Source of the DNA: Sphingorhabdus pulchriflava
Lineage (GTDB): Bacteria > Pseudomonadota > Alphaproteobacteria > Sphingomonadales > Sphingomonadaceae
Reading direction: 5' to 3'
NCBI RefSeq assembly: GCF_003367235.1
Contig: NZ_QRGP01000001.1
Span: 372,001-436,000, forward strand
DNA: 64,000 nt
Shown here: piece by piece, positions 29,039 through 37,754 of the stretch
Position numbering within the stretch: position 1 is the first letter of the stretch
Layout of the letters: each line of letters opens with the position of its first letter
The notes under the pieces: model-generated
The model's database searches: none
What the model saw: only the letters and a program-made list of their open reading frames with translations
What the model was told of the DNA's origin: nothing
Made by a program: the position numbers and the translations under genes

Positions 29039-29754
29039 GCGAACAACGTGCTTTGCTATGCGATACGGCAGAAGCCGTGTTTGCCGAAGCTGCGACGCTG
29101 GGAATGGCTCCCGTTGAAGAGGCCGGGTTTGGTCAGCTTTTGTTAGCGGAAGCAGACGGCGGTTTCGGCGGCGATTGGGGCGATCTGTTTGCTGTGCTGC
29201 GGATTGCGGGTGCGAATGTGCCAAGCATGGCGATTGGCGAGCATATTGTCGGACAATGGCTTGGTGGCGAAGTCACGAAGCCCTATGGAGCTTTCATCCG
29301 CGTGGCGCAGGCCGCAGGCGCGATGGATGCTGCACTAGCGATGAGCATCGACTATGTGAATACCCGCCAGCAATTCGGCAAACCGCTCGGCAAGTTCCAG
29401 GCAGTGCAGCAGGTATTGGCGGTTTTTGCAGTAGAGGCAGCAGCGGTGAATGTAGCAGGCGCTGCAGCGGCCGCCGCACTTGACCGGGCTGCGGGTGATG
29501 CAGAGACCGCCTTATTCGAAATTGCCTGCGCCAAATTGCGGACCAACAAAGCCATTGGGCAGGCCACGGCAATCGCCCACCAAGTGCACGGAGCCATAGG
29601 CTTCACCCGCGAATATGACTTGCACAAGTTGACGGGGCCGTTGCTCGATTGGCGTTCCGACCATGGCAACGACGCCTATTGGGGGAATGTGCTTGGAACG
29701 AAAGTTGCGAAACTGGGCGGTGCGGGTCTGTGGGCCGATATCACTGCACGGTAG
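29035..29754 (+). CDS. Short acyl-CoA dehydrogenase-like subunit lacking the beta domain
   Basis: A 239-residue protein. An ACAD-like N-terminal part (to about residue 85) runs straight into the C-terminal helical domain (NTRQQFGKPLGKFQAVQ, HQVHGAIGFTREYDLHKLT). The middle beta-barrel domain of normal ACADs (near 370-400 residues) is absent. It is coupled to the full-length ACAD by a 4-nt overlap. Heteromeric alpha2beta2 ACADs are known from actinobacterial steroid side-chain degradation, and this pair may be a proteobacterial version. Confidence 0.8.
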   Translation: MSEQRALLCDTAEAVFAEAATLGMAPVEEAGFGQLLLAEADGGFGGDWGDLFAVLRIAGANVPSMAIGEHIVGQWLGGEVTKPYGAFIRVAQAAGAMDAALAMSIDYVNTRQQFGKPLGKFQAVQQVLAVFAVEAAAVNVAGAAAAAALDRAAGDAETALFEIACAKLRTNKAIGQATAIAHQVHGAIGFTREYDLHKLTGPLLDWRSDHGNDAYWGNVLGTKVAKLGGAGLWADITAR

Positions 29755-29778
29755 CTGCTGCAGACATCGTTCACACCG

Positions 29779-30714
29779 CTATCGCATCCGGTGCGCAAAA
29801 AGACCCGGTTGGCGCACGTCAAAAACTTTGGACACTGTGCAAGTAAGCTTATCTTTTTTGCAAGATAAATTCATCGCCTGTTCGGCTCGTTTTTCGGTTT
29901 GATCTGCTGTGAAACTGTCGCCTTTGTCTGTGCGATAGCTGTACAGAAAGCCATTGCCGGTTCCCATACTCACCTCACATTTTGCATCGGCACCATTGTG
30001 CTTTCGGCATGCTGCTAAAGCCGCATCAACGGCTTCTGGATAGGTTGCATGGCCGGTTGCAACAAATGATGTGCCGTCATAGCCCGGTCCCATAAGCCAC
30101 GCGACAGCACCATATCTTTTCCGCAAAAGTGCGGCATTTTTGGGTTTGCGGATGTTAATCCACTGACCATCGCTTTCGTAAGTATCGGTCGATTTGAAAA
30201 TGCCGATAGGCAGGCAACCAAGAACATAGCCTTTGCATTGTTCATCCAGCAGCTTCTTCACTTTGCTTTTGCTACCGTCGGCTGCCCAGTGGATATTCCC
30301 GGTGGCACCTAGTGCTGCGCCAATATATCCGTTCACCTGCCAAATAACCTGACAGCCCGAGCCCATCACTTCGGTGCAGTGACGCAGGGCCATATTGTCG
30401 GCAGCAGCGCGTTCTTGGTACCTCGCTGATGCCCAGACATCGTTCGCATCCTGATGCCAGGCGACCGCTGAATAGTCATTCCTTGCAGGAGCAGGAGGCG
30501 CCGCCTGTTGCGGTGCCGAATTGGGATCATCTTCACACATTGGAACAGAAGCTACGCCATTTCCGCCGGGGCTCATCCCGACCATGATCCGGCCAGGCCC
30601 CGGCCCGTTGCACGGATAGGCAAAGGCAGCGGCTGGTTCTGACGACAATAGTACGGACAGACAAAAAACGGCGAAAGTGCAAAGAGCGATGCTCAAACGG
30701 TTTAGCATGATCAT
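29779..30714 (-). CDS. Secreted DUF4189-type protein
   Basis: A 311-residue exported protein. A signal peptide ends about EPAAA-FAYP, a Pro/Gln-rich linker follows, and then come two DUF4189-like units: YSAVAWHQDANDVWASARYQERAAAD near residues 80-105 and YGAVAWLMGPGYDGTSFVATGHATYPEA near 200-228. Each is followed by paired cysteines (LRHCTEVMGSGCQVIW; AACRKHNGADAKCEVS). The function of DUF4189 is unknown. It is convergent with the short ACAD gene. ATG 30708 is an alternative start. Confidence 0.7.
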   Translation of the reverse strand: MIMLNRLSIALCTFAVFCLSVLLSSEPAAAFAYPCNGPGPGRIMVGMSPGGNGVASVPMCEDDPNSAPQQAAPPAPARNDYSAVAWHQDANDVWASARYQERAAADNMALRHCTEVMGSGCQVIWQVNGYIGAALGATGNIHWAADGSKSKVKKLLDEQCKGYVLGCLPIGIFKSTDTYESDGQWINIRKPKNAALLRKRYGAVAWLMGPGYDGTSFVATGHATYPEAVDAALAACRKHNGADAKCEVSMGTGNGFLYSYRTDKGDSFTADQTEKRAEQAMNLSCKKDKLTCTVSKVFDVRQPGLFAHRMR

Positions 30715-30854
30715 CCAGAAAATAGAGAAATCCGGCTTTCAAGATACGGCAGAACCGCAAATCGCGCCGCCACTTTTGCGCACTAGTTCATCTTTACAAC
30801 GCACATTACAGGCCCTAGTCGCGCAGGCCTGAATTCAGACATTGGAGTTTCCCC

Positions 30855-31982
30855 ATGCGCGCCGAAGCGCAAGCCTTGGTCGACCGGATCGACGCCGCCC
30901 TAAACCTTGTCAAAATGTCGCTCGATTGGGACCGCGCCTTGCGTCGCCTCGACGAGCTGAACGCACGCGTCGAAGACCCGACTTTGTGGGACAATCCCAA
31001 AAAGGCCGAAGAGGTGATGCGCGAACGGCGCCGTCTCGATGCGGCCATTGCAACTGTTCGGGAAATCGATGCTGACAAGGTTGGTACAGTCGAATTGATC
31101 GAGCTTGCCGAGATGGAAAGCGATGAGGCTTTGGCCGACGAAGGCGTTGCCGCACTTGCGGCACTCGCCGACAGGGCGGACAAGGACAAGGTTTCGGCCC
31201 TCTTGTCGGGTGAAGCCGATCCGCTTGATACCTTCATCGAAATCCACGCAGGCGCAGGGGGTACGGAAAGCCAGGATTGGGCAGAAATGCTGTTCCGCAT
31301 GTATACACGCTGGGCGGAAAAGCGCGGCTTTAAGGTCGATACCATCGAGTATCAGGCAGGCGATACCGCAGGAATAAAGGCGGCGACTATCCAGGTCAAA
31401 GGCGAGAATGCGTACGGCTATGCAAAGACCGAAAGTGGTGTGCACCGGCTCGTGCGCATATCGCCCTATGACAGCTCTGCACGGCGGCACACCAGTTTCA
31501 GCTCGGTCTGGGTATACCCTGTTATCGACGACAGTTTTGAAATCGATATCAATCCCGCTGACCTGAAAATCGATACCTACCGTGCGTCGGGTGCAGGTGG
31601 TCAGCACGTTAACACGACCGATTCTGCAGTACGCATTACTCACGTCCCTTCGGGCATAGTCGTCGCCAGCCAGGTTGACCGCAGCCAGCACAAGAACCGC
31701 GAAATTGCGATGGGTATGCTCAAGGCGAGGATGTACGAAGCGGAAATGCGCAAGCGCGAAGAAGCGGCCAGCGCTGAACATGCTGCCAAGACCGATATCG
31801 GCTGGGGGCACCAGATTCGTTCTTACGTCCTGCAGCCCTATCAAATGGTCAAGGATCTGCGCACTGGCGTCACCAGCCCGACACCCTCGGATGTGCTCGA
31901 TGGCGATCTTGATGCGTTCATAGCAGCGGCGCTGGCTCAGCGGGTGACGGGTGAGGCTGTCGCGATTGAGGATGTCGACTAA
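30855..31982 (+). CDS. prfB: Peptide chain release factor 2
   Basis: A 375-residue RF2 that ends translation at UAA and UGA. The catalytic GGQ is at residues 248-250 (SGAGGQHVN). The stop-codon recognition tripeptide, SPF in E. coli, reads SPY at 203-205 (RISPYDSSARRHTSF). The gene is one continuous frame with no CUUUGA slippery stop, so it lacks the autoregulatory frameshift of enterobacteria. Confidence 0.96.
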   Translation: MRAEAQALVDRIDAALNLVKMSLDWDRALRRLDELNARVEDPTLWDNPKKAEEVMRERRRLDAAIATVREIDADKVGTVELIELAEMESDEALADEGVAALAALADRADKDKVSALLSGEADPLDTFIEIHAGAGGTESQDWAEMLFRMYTRWAEKRGFKVDTIEYQAGDTAGIKAATIQVKGENAYGYAKTESGVHRLVRISPYDSSARRHTSFSSVWVYPVIDDSFEIDINPADLKIDTYRASGAGGQHVNTTDSAVRITHVPSGIVVASQVDRSQHKNREIAMGMLKARMYEAEMRKREEAASAEHAAKTDIGWGHQIRSYVLQPYQMVKDLRTGVTSPTPSDVLDGDLDAFIAAALAQRVTGEAVAIEDVD

Positions 31983-32101
31983 GCTGTAAATCGCTTGGCA
32001 GTGTACTAGCACAGCCCCAGCTATTGCATTGGTTATAGTGTATGAGCGACACTATACAGTGGATTCTCCTGCCAATCATGGCTGGTTCCCAAGGTATTAC
32101 C

Positions 32102-32683
32102 ATGCACTTCAAAGCCGTCATTTTTGCCTGTTCCATTTTCTGCTGCACCAGCGCTGTCCAAGCCCAGTCCGCGCTGGATGCGCAGCTTGCCAAGGCGATG
32201 AAGCCTTTTGAATCCAAAGGTCAGCAGCATGTGGGCAAGCCAGACGGCAAACCTGCTGCTGCGGCACAACCTGGCTGGAGCGTCGACAATGACGGGAGCA
32301 AGGCGGATCAGCCTTGCGGAATGACATTTGCGGCACCCGGCAAGGTAATGGGCTATATAGGGCCGTATAAGGACTGGAAGGACAGCTATTTCTTTGTCGG
32401 TGGGCCGGAAGTGCCAGCAACGGCGAAAGTCAAAAAGGTAAAGGTCACGCTTGCGACTGGCGGTGATAGCCCGCAGACGGTAAAGGCAATGCACTTTCCG
32501 GTGAAAAACGGGGCACCTGTCATACTGTTCCAATTGACCAACTTCGCAGCGGCGCTTGATGGTTTGGACGATGTCGAGAGCGTTTCGGTAACGATGAACG
32601 GCGCATCGGTCTTTGATGGCAATTGGACTGGCGGCTTTGCAGCGCGCGAGAAAGTGCGCGCCTGCCTTCTGAAGGCTCAGTGA
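32102..32683 (+). CDS. Exported protein, unknown
   Basis: A 193-residue protein with signal peptide MHFKAVIFACSIFCCTSAVQA before QSALDAQL. The mature part has only two cysteines (QPCGMTF and RACLL), which may form a disulfide, and a beta-rich look (GPEVPATAKVKKVKVTLATG, FQLTNFAAALDG). I recognise no family. The ATG at 32102 is chosen because it begins the signal peptide; the open frame runs back to 32042. It is followed after 18 nt by another exported unknown and may form an operon with it. Confidence 0.6.
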   Translation: MHFKAVIFACSIFCCTSAVQAQSALDAQLAKAMKPFESKGQQHVGKPDGKPAAAAQPGWSVDNDGSKADQPCGMTFAAPGKVMGYIGPYKDWKDSYFFVGGPEVPATAKVKKVKVTLATGGDSPQTVKAMHFPVKNGAPVILFQLTNFAAALDGLDDVESVSVTMNGASVFDGNWTGGFAAREKVRACLLKAQ

Positions 32684-32701
32684 TTTCTGAAGGCTGGGCG
32701 A

Positions 32702-33892
32702 ATGCGTAATTGGGCTTCTAGGCGATTTGCGGCTGGACCATGTTCCGCCTTCGCGTTGATGGTATGCATCGGATTTTGTCTGGTGCAGCCTTTACAGGCT
32801 CAGCAGGTTGTGCCGAGCGACAAGGAAGTTAAAGAGCTGGCCAAGCGCCGGGCAGCTGCAGAATGCAAGGATGCTATTTTCAAGAAGGATTGTCGAAAGG
32901 CCGAAGCGCAGACGTTGCAGGCGGCCAATGAGATCGACAAGATTTTCCCGCTCGCGCTGAAAGAAGGCAAGGCGATTGTGGCCATCGCTACGCTCGATAT
33001 GGGCTATAAATACCCCGATGCCCCGTCATGGGAGAACAATCTTGCGGACCATGTTACTGATACCGGAACATCGGTTGCGGTCGAACTGGGTACCACGGTT
33101 GAATGGCGCAATATTGCGCAGTCGGACAAAAAGCTGATCGTCGGTGAGGAGCGGCCGTTTGCAAAAGTGGGCGGCTCGGGATTTCTGCTGGAACTGCCGG
33201 GCAAAGGCCCGGTCAAATATCAGGTCTATATTGTCGATCCCGGTACTTACCGGTTGAGCCGTATCACCCATCCCATGCCCCGGACGAGCTTGCCCGTCGC
33301 TGATGGAACCGCTTCCGTCGACAAATCCTATGTCGGAAGTGTCGACCTAACCGAAACCATTTTCAACGAGACAAAGTTTGAGTCTCAATGGTTCAATGAG
33401 CAATGGTCGACGCGCCCACCCTATCAGGAGTGCGCCGCGGTGCATGTCACTGCGGGCTGCGTCGAGCTGCGCTGGGTCTATGGCGAGGAATATATCTCAC
33501 GCGAGGCGGGATATTATGACGTCTCTGTTGCCGTGCCGGCACCCGGACTGAATGTCGGCATAGGCATTAACGGTGAATTCGCCTCTTTTTCGGTTCAGGC
33601 CAGTGAAGCGATCGTCGTCGATGGATTTTTCCCGCAGCCGCCAAATACGCGCTTTTCGACCGCCGATTGCGAAAAAACGGATACCAAGTCGATGGTATGT
33701 GACATTGAAGCGGTCGACCTCTTGTATCTGCCGGCGTCCTCCGATGTCCTGCATAGCCACGACTATTCGACCATCGGCATGCCGCGTTTCAACCAGATAA
33801 TTGGCAAAGCACAACTCCGCCCGCTCGACATAAAGGCGCGTCCTGTTTCGAAAAGCGAGCTTGGAGCAATCTATCAATTGGCCGCAAATTGA
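32702..33892 (+). CDS. Exported protein, unknown
   Basis: A 396-residue protein with a signal peptide (hydrophobic residues 14-30, ending QPLQA-QQVV), a charged helical stretch (KEVKELAKRRAAAECKDAIFKKDCRKAEAQ) and a long beta-type body. Cysteine pairs occur in CAAVHVTAGC and around CEKTDTKSMVC. I do not recognise a domain. It is second of three consecutive plus-strand exported proteins (32102-35089) between prfB and a minus-strand pair, with spacings of 18 and 54 nt. Confidence 0.55.
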   Translation: MRNWASRRFAAGPCSAFALMVCIGFCLVQPLQAQQVVPSDKEVKELAKRRAAAECKDAIFKKDCRKAEAQTLQAANEIDKIFPLALKEGKAIVAIATLDMGYKYPDAPSWENNLADHVTDTGTSVAVELGTTVEWRNIAQSDKKLIVGEERPFAKVGGSGFLLELPGKGPVKYQVYIVDPGTYRLSRITHPMPRTSLPVADGTASVDKSYVGSVDLTETIFNETKFESQWFNEQWSTRPPYQECAAVHVTAGCVELRWVYGEEYISREAGYYDVSVAVPAPGLNVGIGINGEFASFSVQASEAIVVDGFFPQPPNTRFSTADCEKTDTKSMVCDIEAVDLLYLPASSDVLHSHDYSTIGMPRFNQIIGKAQLRPLDIKARPVSKSELGAIYQLAAN

Positions 33893-33946
33893 GGCCGTAT
33901 CCCGATGGCGCGGTTTCGCCAGAACTGAAAAGTCAGGTAACTGAAA

Positions 33947-35089
33947 ATGCGTAAACTCCTTACTTTCTCCCTTCCGTTTCTGGCTTTGTCGACTGCGGCG
34001 CAGGCCGGCCCTTATATTACCATTGGGTCGGAACCTGACAGGGCCCCAAATCGCAGCATCTATGTTGCTGATTTCGATCTGATTACACGCAGCCTTGATG
34101 GTGGCGGCGATCCGAGCACTATGGCCAATGCGGCTATGCAATCGGCCAATCCCATCGACTTCATTGAGGCGAAAACGATCTACAAGATCAACGTCTATCA
34201 AGTGATGGAAAATGGTGGCCCCATCGAAAAGGGCGGGTCAACCAACTTCATCCAATATTTCCTGGCTTTCAAATGCCGGGACCGGTTGGTGAATATCGAA
34301 GAGGCGACAGCCTATGACCGGGCTGGCCGTACCCAGAAAAGCAGCATGACGGAATGGATGCCTGTTCCAGATAACTGGGTTGCCCAAGCCTATAAGATTG
34401 CATGCAAGGCGCCTGAATGGGAAAAAGCAATGGCGACCGCGCGCCAGATGGCGACCAATTTTGAGCAGGGCAAAAAATCGAAAAAGCAACCGACGGACCC
34501 GTTTGCGCCGCTGCAGATGCAAATGGTCGGGAGTTATGCCGCCATCACCGACATGATCGACCAGATTTGGGGGCGCTACTGGCCAGATGCCAAGCAACCT
34601 GAATATGAAAATACAATGTCTCCCGCTGAACTGGAAAAATACAAGGCTCAGAAAATCGCAGAGCTGGAAGCGCAGTCCAAGAAACTCGGCCAGATGGCCA
34701 GTGACATTGAAAACGATCTGAAAATGCAGGACAGCATGGATCGGGCGTCCGATGTCGCCGGGCGCCGCTTTGTACAAGAATTGCAGGGAATGGCAGGGAG
34801 AAGCGAAGAAGAAGTCGTTGCCACCTTTGGTGTGCCCAATACGCTGAACGTCAACGGCAATGTCCGCCAGCTCGACTGGTATTGGAGCGAGCAGACCCAA
34901 GAGCAGGTTCCTATCACGGTCGATGTGATCGGCGGATGCAGCCATGGCGTTTGCGGTGCCAAGATAGGTGAGACTACCGAATATCAATGGCAGACGGTTC
35001 AGGTAAACTGCCGTCGCACGCTTTACTTCCGTGAAGGCGGAACCCAGCCGGGTTATCGCCTGTTTGATTTTAGGGCTGGGTGTGATTGA
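33947..35089 (+). CDS. Exported protein, unknown, with SmpA-like C-terminal hint
   Basis: A 380-residue protein with signal peptide MRKLLTFSLPFLALSTAAQA before GPYITIGS. A central helical, coiled-coil-prone part (about residues 220-275, ELEKYKAQKIAELEAQSKKL) leads to a C-terminal region with SEEEVVATFGVPNTLNVNGN and LDWYWS. This recalls the 'G-x-P' segment of SmpA/BamE-like lipoproteins, but no lipobox is present and the match is weak. The last segment has four cysteines (CSHGVC, CRR, C near the end). Confidence 0.5.
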   Translation: MRKLLTFSLPFLALSTAAQAGPYITIGSEPDRAPNRSIYVADFDLITRSLDGGGDPSTMANAAMQSANPIDFIEAKTIYKINVYQVMENGGPIEKGGSTNFIQYFLAFKCRDRLVNIEEATAYDRAGRTQKSSMTEWMPVPDNWVAQAYKIACKAPEWEKAMATARQMATNFEQGKKSKKQPTDPFAPLQMQMVGSYAAITDMIDQIWGRYWPDAKQPEYENTMSPAELEKYKAQKIAELEAQSKKLGQMASDIENDLKMQDSMDRASDVAGRRFVQELQGMAGRSEEEVVATFGVPNTLNVNGNVRQLDWYWSEQTQEQVPITVDVIGGCSHGVCGAKIGETTEYQWQTVQVNCRRTLYFREGGTQPGYRLFDFRAGCD

Positions 35090-35101
35090 GCAGCGTTGGA
35101 A

Positions 35102-35632
35102 TCATTCCGCTGGCGGCTGAATTGGAACTGTCGGAAGCTTCACATCGCGCAAGGTCGCGGCCGGAATGGCGGTGCCTGCCGGAATTTTTGCGCTACGCCC
35201 AGTCATGCCAGGGGTCAGGACAATAAGGCCTGCGGCTGCGCCTGCGGTAACAGTGCCCTTTTTGAAAACACTTCCTTGCAGTCTGATCGTTGTTCCGTTC
35301 AGTTGGATATAGAGCGGTTCGATCTTTAACTTACCGGATTGGCCAAACGCGCCTGTATCCTGTGCAAAAGCGATCCGGCCTACGGCCAACGTGCCTTTTC
35401 GGATAACGACAGCGCCATCGGCCATCACATCTTCAGTTACCACCAGAGCAACTTGATCGCCCTTATGTGCTTTTTTGCTGGTCAGGTCTTGAACTGTACT
35501 CAGCGCAATTTCCGTGTTTGCAGGCAATGTAGCCGCTGTGGACGTTTCGGCAGCGAAACCAATGGCCGATGCCGATAATGCTGCAGCGACCACAATTGAA
35601 CGTTTCGCAAAGCTGGAGATCCGGGAGATCAC
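35102..35632 (-). CDS. Exported protein, paralogue of its upstream neighbour
   Basis: A 176-residue protein with a signal peptide (residues 8-30). The mature part has KGDQVALVVTEDVMADGAVVIRKG-like beta strands, then GTLAVGRIAFAQDTGAFGQSGKL and IRLQGSVFKKGT. The neighbour at 35629-36138 has the matching pieces GTWAHGEVVSATDSGGLGKSGKM and IPLEGEISTKGT, so the two are tandem paralogues, coupled by ATGA. It ends convergent with the plus-strand unknown at 35089. Function is unknown; the pattern suggests a small surface beta-barrel or sandwich. Confidence 0.6.
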   Translation of the reverse strand: MISRISSFAKRSIVVAAALSASAIGFAAETSTAATLPANTEIALSTVQDLTSKKAHKGDQVALVVTEDVMADGAVVIRKGTLAVGRIAFAQDTGAFGQSGKLKIEPLYIQLNGTTIRLQGSVFKKGTVTAGAAAGLIVLTPGMTGRSAKIPAGTAIPAATLRDVKLPTVPIQPPAE

Positions 35633-36138
35633 GGAAGCACCAAAGTCGTATCTTGTGCGACAAAGGCGTTGATGATTTCGCCAGCCTTGATTTTTGCGTT
35701 GTTACCTCTGTGGAACAATCCTGCGACGCCTGCAAAAATCACCGCAGCTCCGGCTGATCCTGCGCCGGTGCCTTTGGTGCTGATTTCACCTTCGAGAGGT
35801 ATCTTGTTCGAACCATATTCAAGATAGAGCAGTCGCGCGGACATTTTTCCGGATTTTCCAAGGCCGCCAGAATCTGTCGCTGAAACAACTTCCCCATGCG
35901 CCCATGTTCCAACCGGGATGGTCAAACCTTCGGCGATAATCACAGGCTTGTTAAGGCGCAGTTTGAAACGCGTCCCAGCGGTAACATCTGCCGTACTGAC
36001 TTCTTTGGTTGCCATCAATTCGACTGGTGTATCGATACGGATAACAGCGGGTGCAACAACTACAGTCTCTGATGGAGCTGCTACTGCTGGCGCAGTCTCC
36101 CCTATGTCCTGAACCAACATTGCAAGTATGACTAGCAT
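35629..36138 (-). CDS. Exported protein, tandem paralogue
   Basis: A 169-residue protein. The ATG at 36138 has AGGGGGAG upstream and starts a short hydrophobic leader (MLVILAMLVQ) with a possible signal-peptide end at APAVAA-PS; the open frame runs back further without need. The body parallels the downstream gene: TAGTRFKLRLNKPVIIAEGLTIPVG, then GTWAHGEV and GLGKSGKM. It is first of the two-gene minus-strand operon and divergent from 36269. Confidence 0.58.
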   Translation of the reverse strand: MLVILAMLVQDIGETAPAVAAPSETVVVAPAVIRIDTPVELMATKEVSTADVTAGTRFKLRLNKPVIIAEGLTIPVGTWAHGEVVSATDSGGLGKSGKMSARLLYLEYGSNKIPLEGEISTKGTGAGSAGAAVIFAGVAGLFHRGNNAKIKAGEIINAFVAQDTTLVLP

Positions 36139-36268
36139 CCTGGAACTCCCCCTATCCCAGCCTCGCCACTTCGGACGATTCGAATTATTACCTGCCGTTA
36201 CTCTAAGCGATTGACTCGAAGTTGAAAACAATCATGGATTGAGCGAGTATCAATACAGGGAGGCAAAA

Positions 36269-36697
36269 ATGAAAGCAGTAAAATACGCCATAGTAGGCGC
36301 GCTTATCGTGACTGCGGGTGCACAGGCGGGACTCGCAAAGAAAAAGGAAGAAAAGACGTTCGTTGTTGTCAACGAAGATGTTGGCCTTCCGGTTTTTGCT
36401 TATGATATCACTGATCGCCCCTATGAAGTCGTAGGTGAGGTTCAGGCTGGTGTCCGCAAAGCGACGGTGTTCAGCAAGGAAGCCAGTCAGGAAAAAATCT
36501 ACAAGGAATTGTGGGAACGGGCAGAGAAGCTGGGTGCCGATGCTGTAATCAACGCCAAATATGGTGACAGCCATGTTTCGGCATTCAGCTGGGGCAAAAC
36601 CAATGCCACGGGAACTGCAATAAAGTTCAAGCCGATTCCTACAGTTGATGCAGCGGCACCGGCGGCGGACGCGGCTGCTGCCCCAACACAGCCCTAA
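36269..36697 (+). CDS. Small exported protein with YbjQ-like segment
   Basis: A 142-residue protein. The ATG at 36269 follows GGGAGGC and begins a signal peptide (MKAVKYAIVGALIVTAGAQA). The central part, LWERAEKLGADAVINAKYGD, resembles the helix-strand unit of the YbjQ/heavy-metal-binding-domain family (A-x2-LGA-[DN]-AV). The tail is Ala/Pro-rich (about residues 122-142). It lies divergent from the paralogue pair and is closed by a strong hairpin at 36723. Confidence 0.6.
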   Translation: MKAVKYAIVGALIVTAGAQAGLAKKKEEKTFVVVNEDVGLPVFAYDITDRPYEVVGEVQAGVRKATVFSKEASQEKIYKELWERAEKLGADAVINAKYGDSHVSAFSWGKTNATGTAIKFKPIPTVDAAAPAADAAAAPTQP

Positions 36698-36722
36698 ATT
36701 TTCCCGTAAAGTTCAAGATGGT

Positions 36723-36753
36723 GGCCAGCAGGCATATCCCATGCCTGCTGGCC
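36723..36753. terminator. 13-bp perfect hairpin between convergent genes
   Basis: GGCCAGCAGGCAT and ATGCCTGCTGGCC form a perfect stem with a 5-nt loop. It lies between the plus-strand gene ending at 36697 and the minus-strand SDR ending at 36762. It probably works as a terminator in both directions, although the T-tracts are weak. Confidence 0.7.
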
Positions 36754-36761
36754 GTTTCACT

Positions 36762-37544
36762 TTAGTCCCCCGGCGACGCCGCGCTTCCAGCGAGTAATCC
36801 GCCATCTAAGTGCAATTCGCTGCCGGTCATATAGGTCGCATCATCGGATGCCAGCAGCAGGGCCAGCGCAGCGACTTCTTCAACCGTGCCAAAGCGCTTC
36901 ATAGGTGTATCTGCCACCATCGCGGCCATCCGCGCCTCGCGATCGGGGCCGTCACCTATCAAAGCTTCCCACATCGGGGTCAGGATGGCCGCCGGGTGGA
37001 TCGAGTTGCAGCGGATGTTGAGGCCCTGCTGCGCGCAGTAGAGCGCAACCGATTTGCTATGGTTGCGGATAGCTGCCTTCGATGAAGCATAAGCCGCAGC
37101 CGCCGGTATTCCGACGAGGCCGGAACGCGATGAAATGTTGATGATCGCGCCAGCGCCTTTTGCGCGCATTGCTCCGATCGCATAGCGGCAGCCAAGAAAC
37201 GTCCCGTCCAGATTGACCGCATGCACGCGGTGCCAATCGGCTAGGCTGGAATGCTCGGGGTCGTGCGGGCCGGGTGAATCCTCGAATCCGGTAATGCCGG
37301 CATTGTTGACGACAATGTCTATCTGGGGATGGGAGGCGGCCAAGCGGTTCCATCCACTCTCGTCGGCGACGTCGAGTTCGAAATAGGTGCCGCCAATTTC
37401 GTCAGCGACGCGCCGACCATTTTCGCTATCGATATCGGCGATGACCACGCTCGCGCCTTCGCGGGCGAAGCAACGGGTAATCGCTTCGCCGATACCGCGG
37501 GCACCCCCGGTCACGAGGGCGGATTTATTCTGTAATTTCGGCAT
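36762..37544 (-). CDS. Short-chain dehydrogenase/reductase
   Basis: A 260-residue classical SDR with NAD(P) motif TGGARGIG near residues 13-20, NNAG, the catalytic Ser (ISSRSG), YASSK (Tyr/Lys pair) and a C-terminal [13 protein letters not shown]. An Asp in VVIADID after the second strand suggests NAD preference. The ATG at 37544 has AAGGA upstream. Close relatives are bile-acid/steroid or cyclic-alcohol dehydrogenases, but the substrate is not fixed. It is divergent from acs. Confidence 0.88.
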   Translation of the reverse strand: MPKLQNKSALVTGGARGIGEAITRCFAREGASVVIADIDSENGRRVADEIGGTYFELDVADESGWNRLAASHPQIDIVVNNAGITGFEDSPGPHDPEHSSLADWHRVHAVNLDGTFLGCRYAIGAMRAKGAGAIINISSRSGLVGIPAAAAYASSKAAIRNHSKSVALYCAQQGLNIRCNSIHPAAILTPMWEALIGDGPDREARMAAMVADTPMKRFGTVEEVAALALLLASDDATYMTGSELHLDGGLLAGSAASPGD

Positions 37545-37556
37545 GGGTAGTCCTTG

Positions 37557-37568
37557 CAATTCGAATTG
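37557..37568. promoter_or_regulatory. 12-bp palindrome before the SDR gene
   Basis: CAATTCGAATTG is a perfect inverted repeat 12 nt upstream of the SDR start, next to its ribosome site. It could be a repressor site; at 12 bp it may be chance. Confidence 0.3.
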
Positions 37569-37586
37569 AGTAATTGGGATGTTACT

Positions 37587-37671
37587 CGTCATCCCTGCGG
37601 AGGCAGGGCCAACTCCTGTTATTGCAAATTGAGCAGTAGGAGACTGGATTCCCGGCTTCGCGGGAATGACG
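37587..37671. repeat. REP-like inverted doublet in acs leader
   Basis: Two related palindromic units in opposite orientation: one starts CGTCATCCCTGCGGAGGCAG at 37587, and the other ends TTCGCGGGAATGACG at 37671 (37643-37671). Each has its own small hairpin. They fit the BIME-like intergenic repeats common in sphingomonads, whose reverse-strand translation gives the familiar [11 protein letters not shown] peptide. Confidence 0.75.
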
Positions 37672-37754
37672 AAAAAATGGGATTACTCTTGAATCACCGG
37701 ACTTACTCCACCAATGCTGAAAGCGTAGATAGCCCGATTGTCTGGAGAGAGCAA

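Noticed and set aside
30855-31000. Programmed +1 frameshift in prfB
   Set aside because: The frame is continuous from the ATG, and there is no early in-frame TGA or CTTTGA slippery site.
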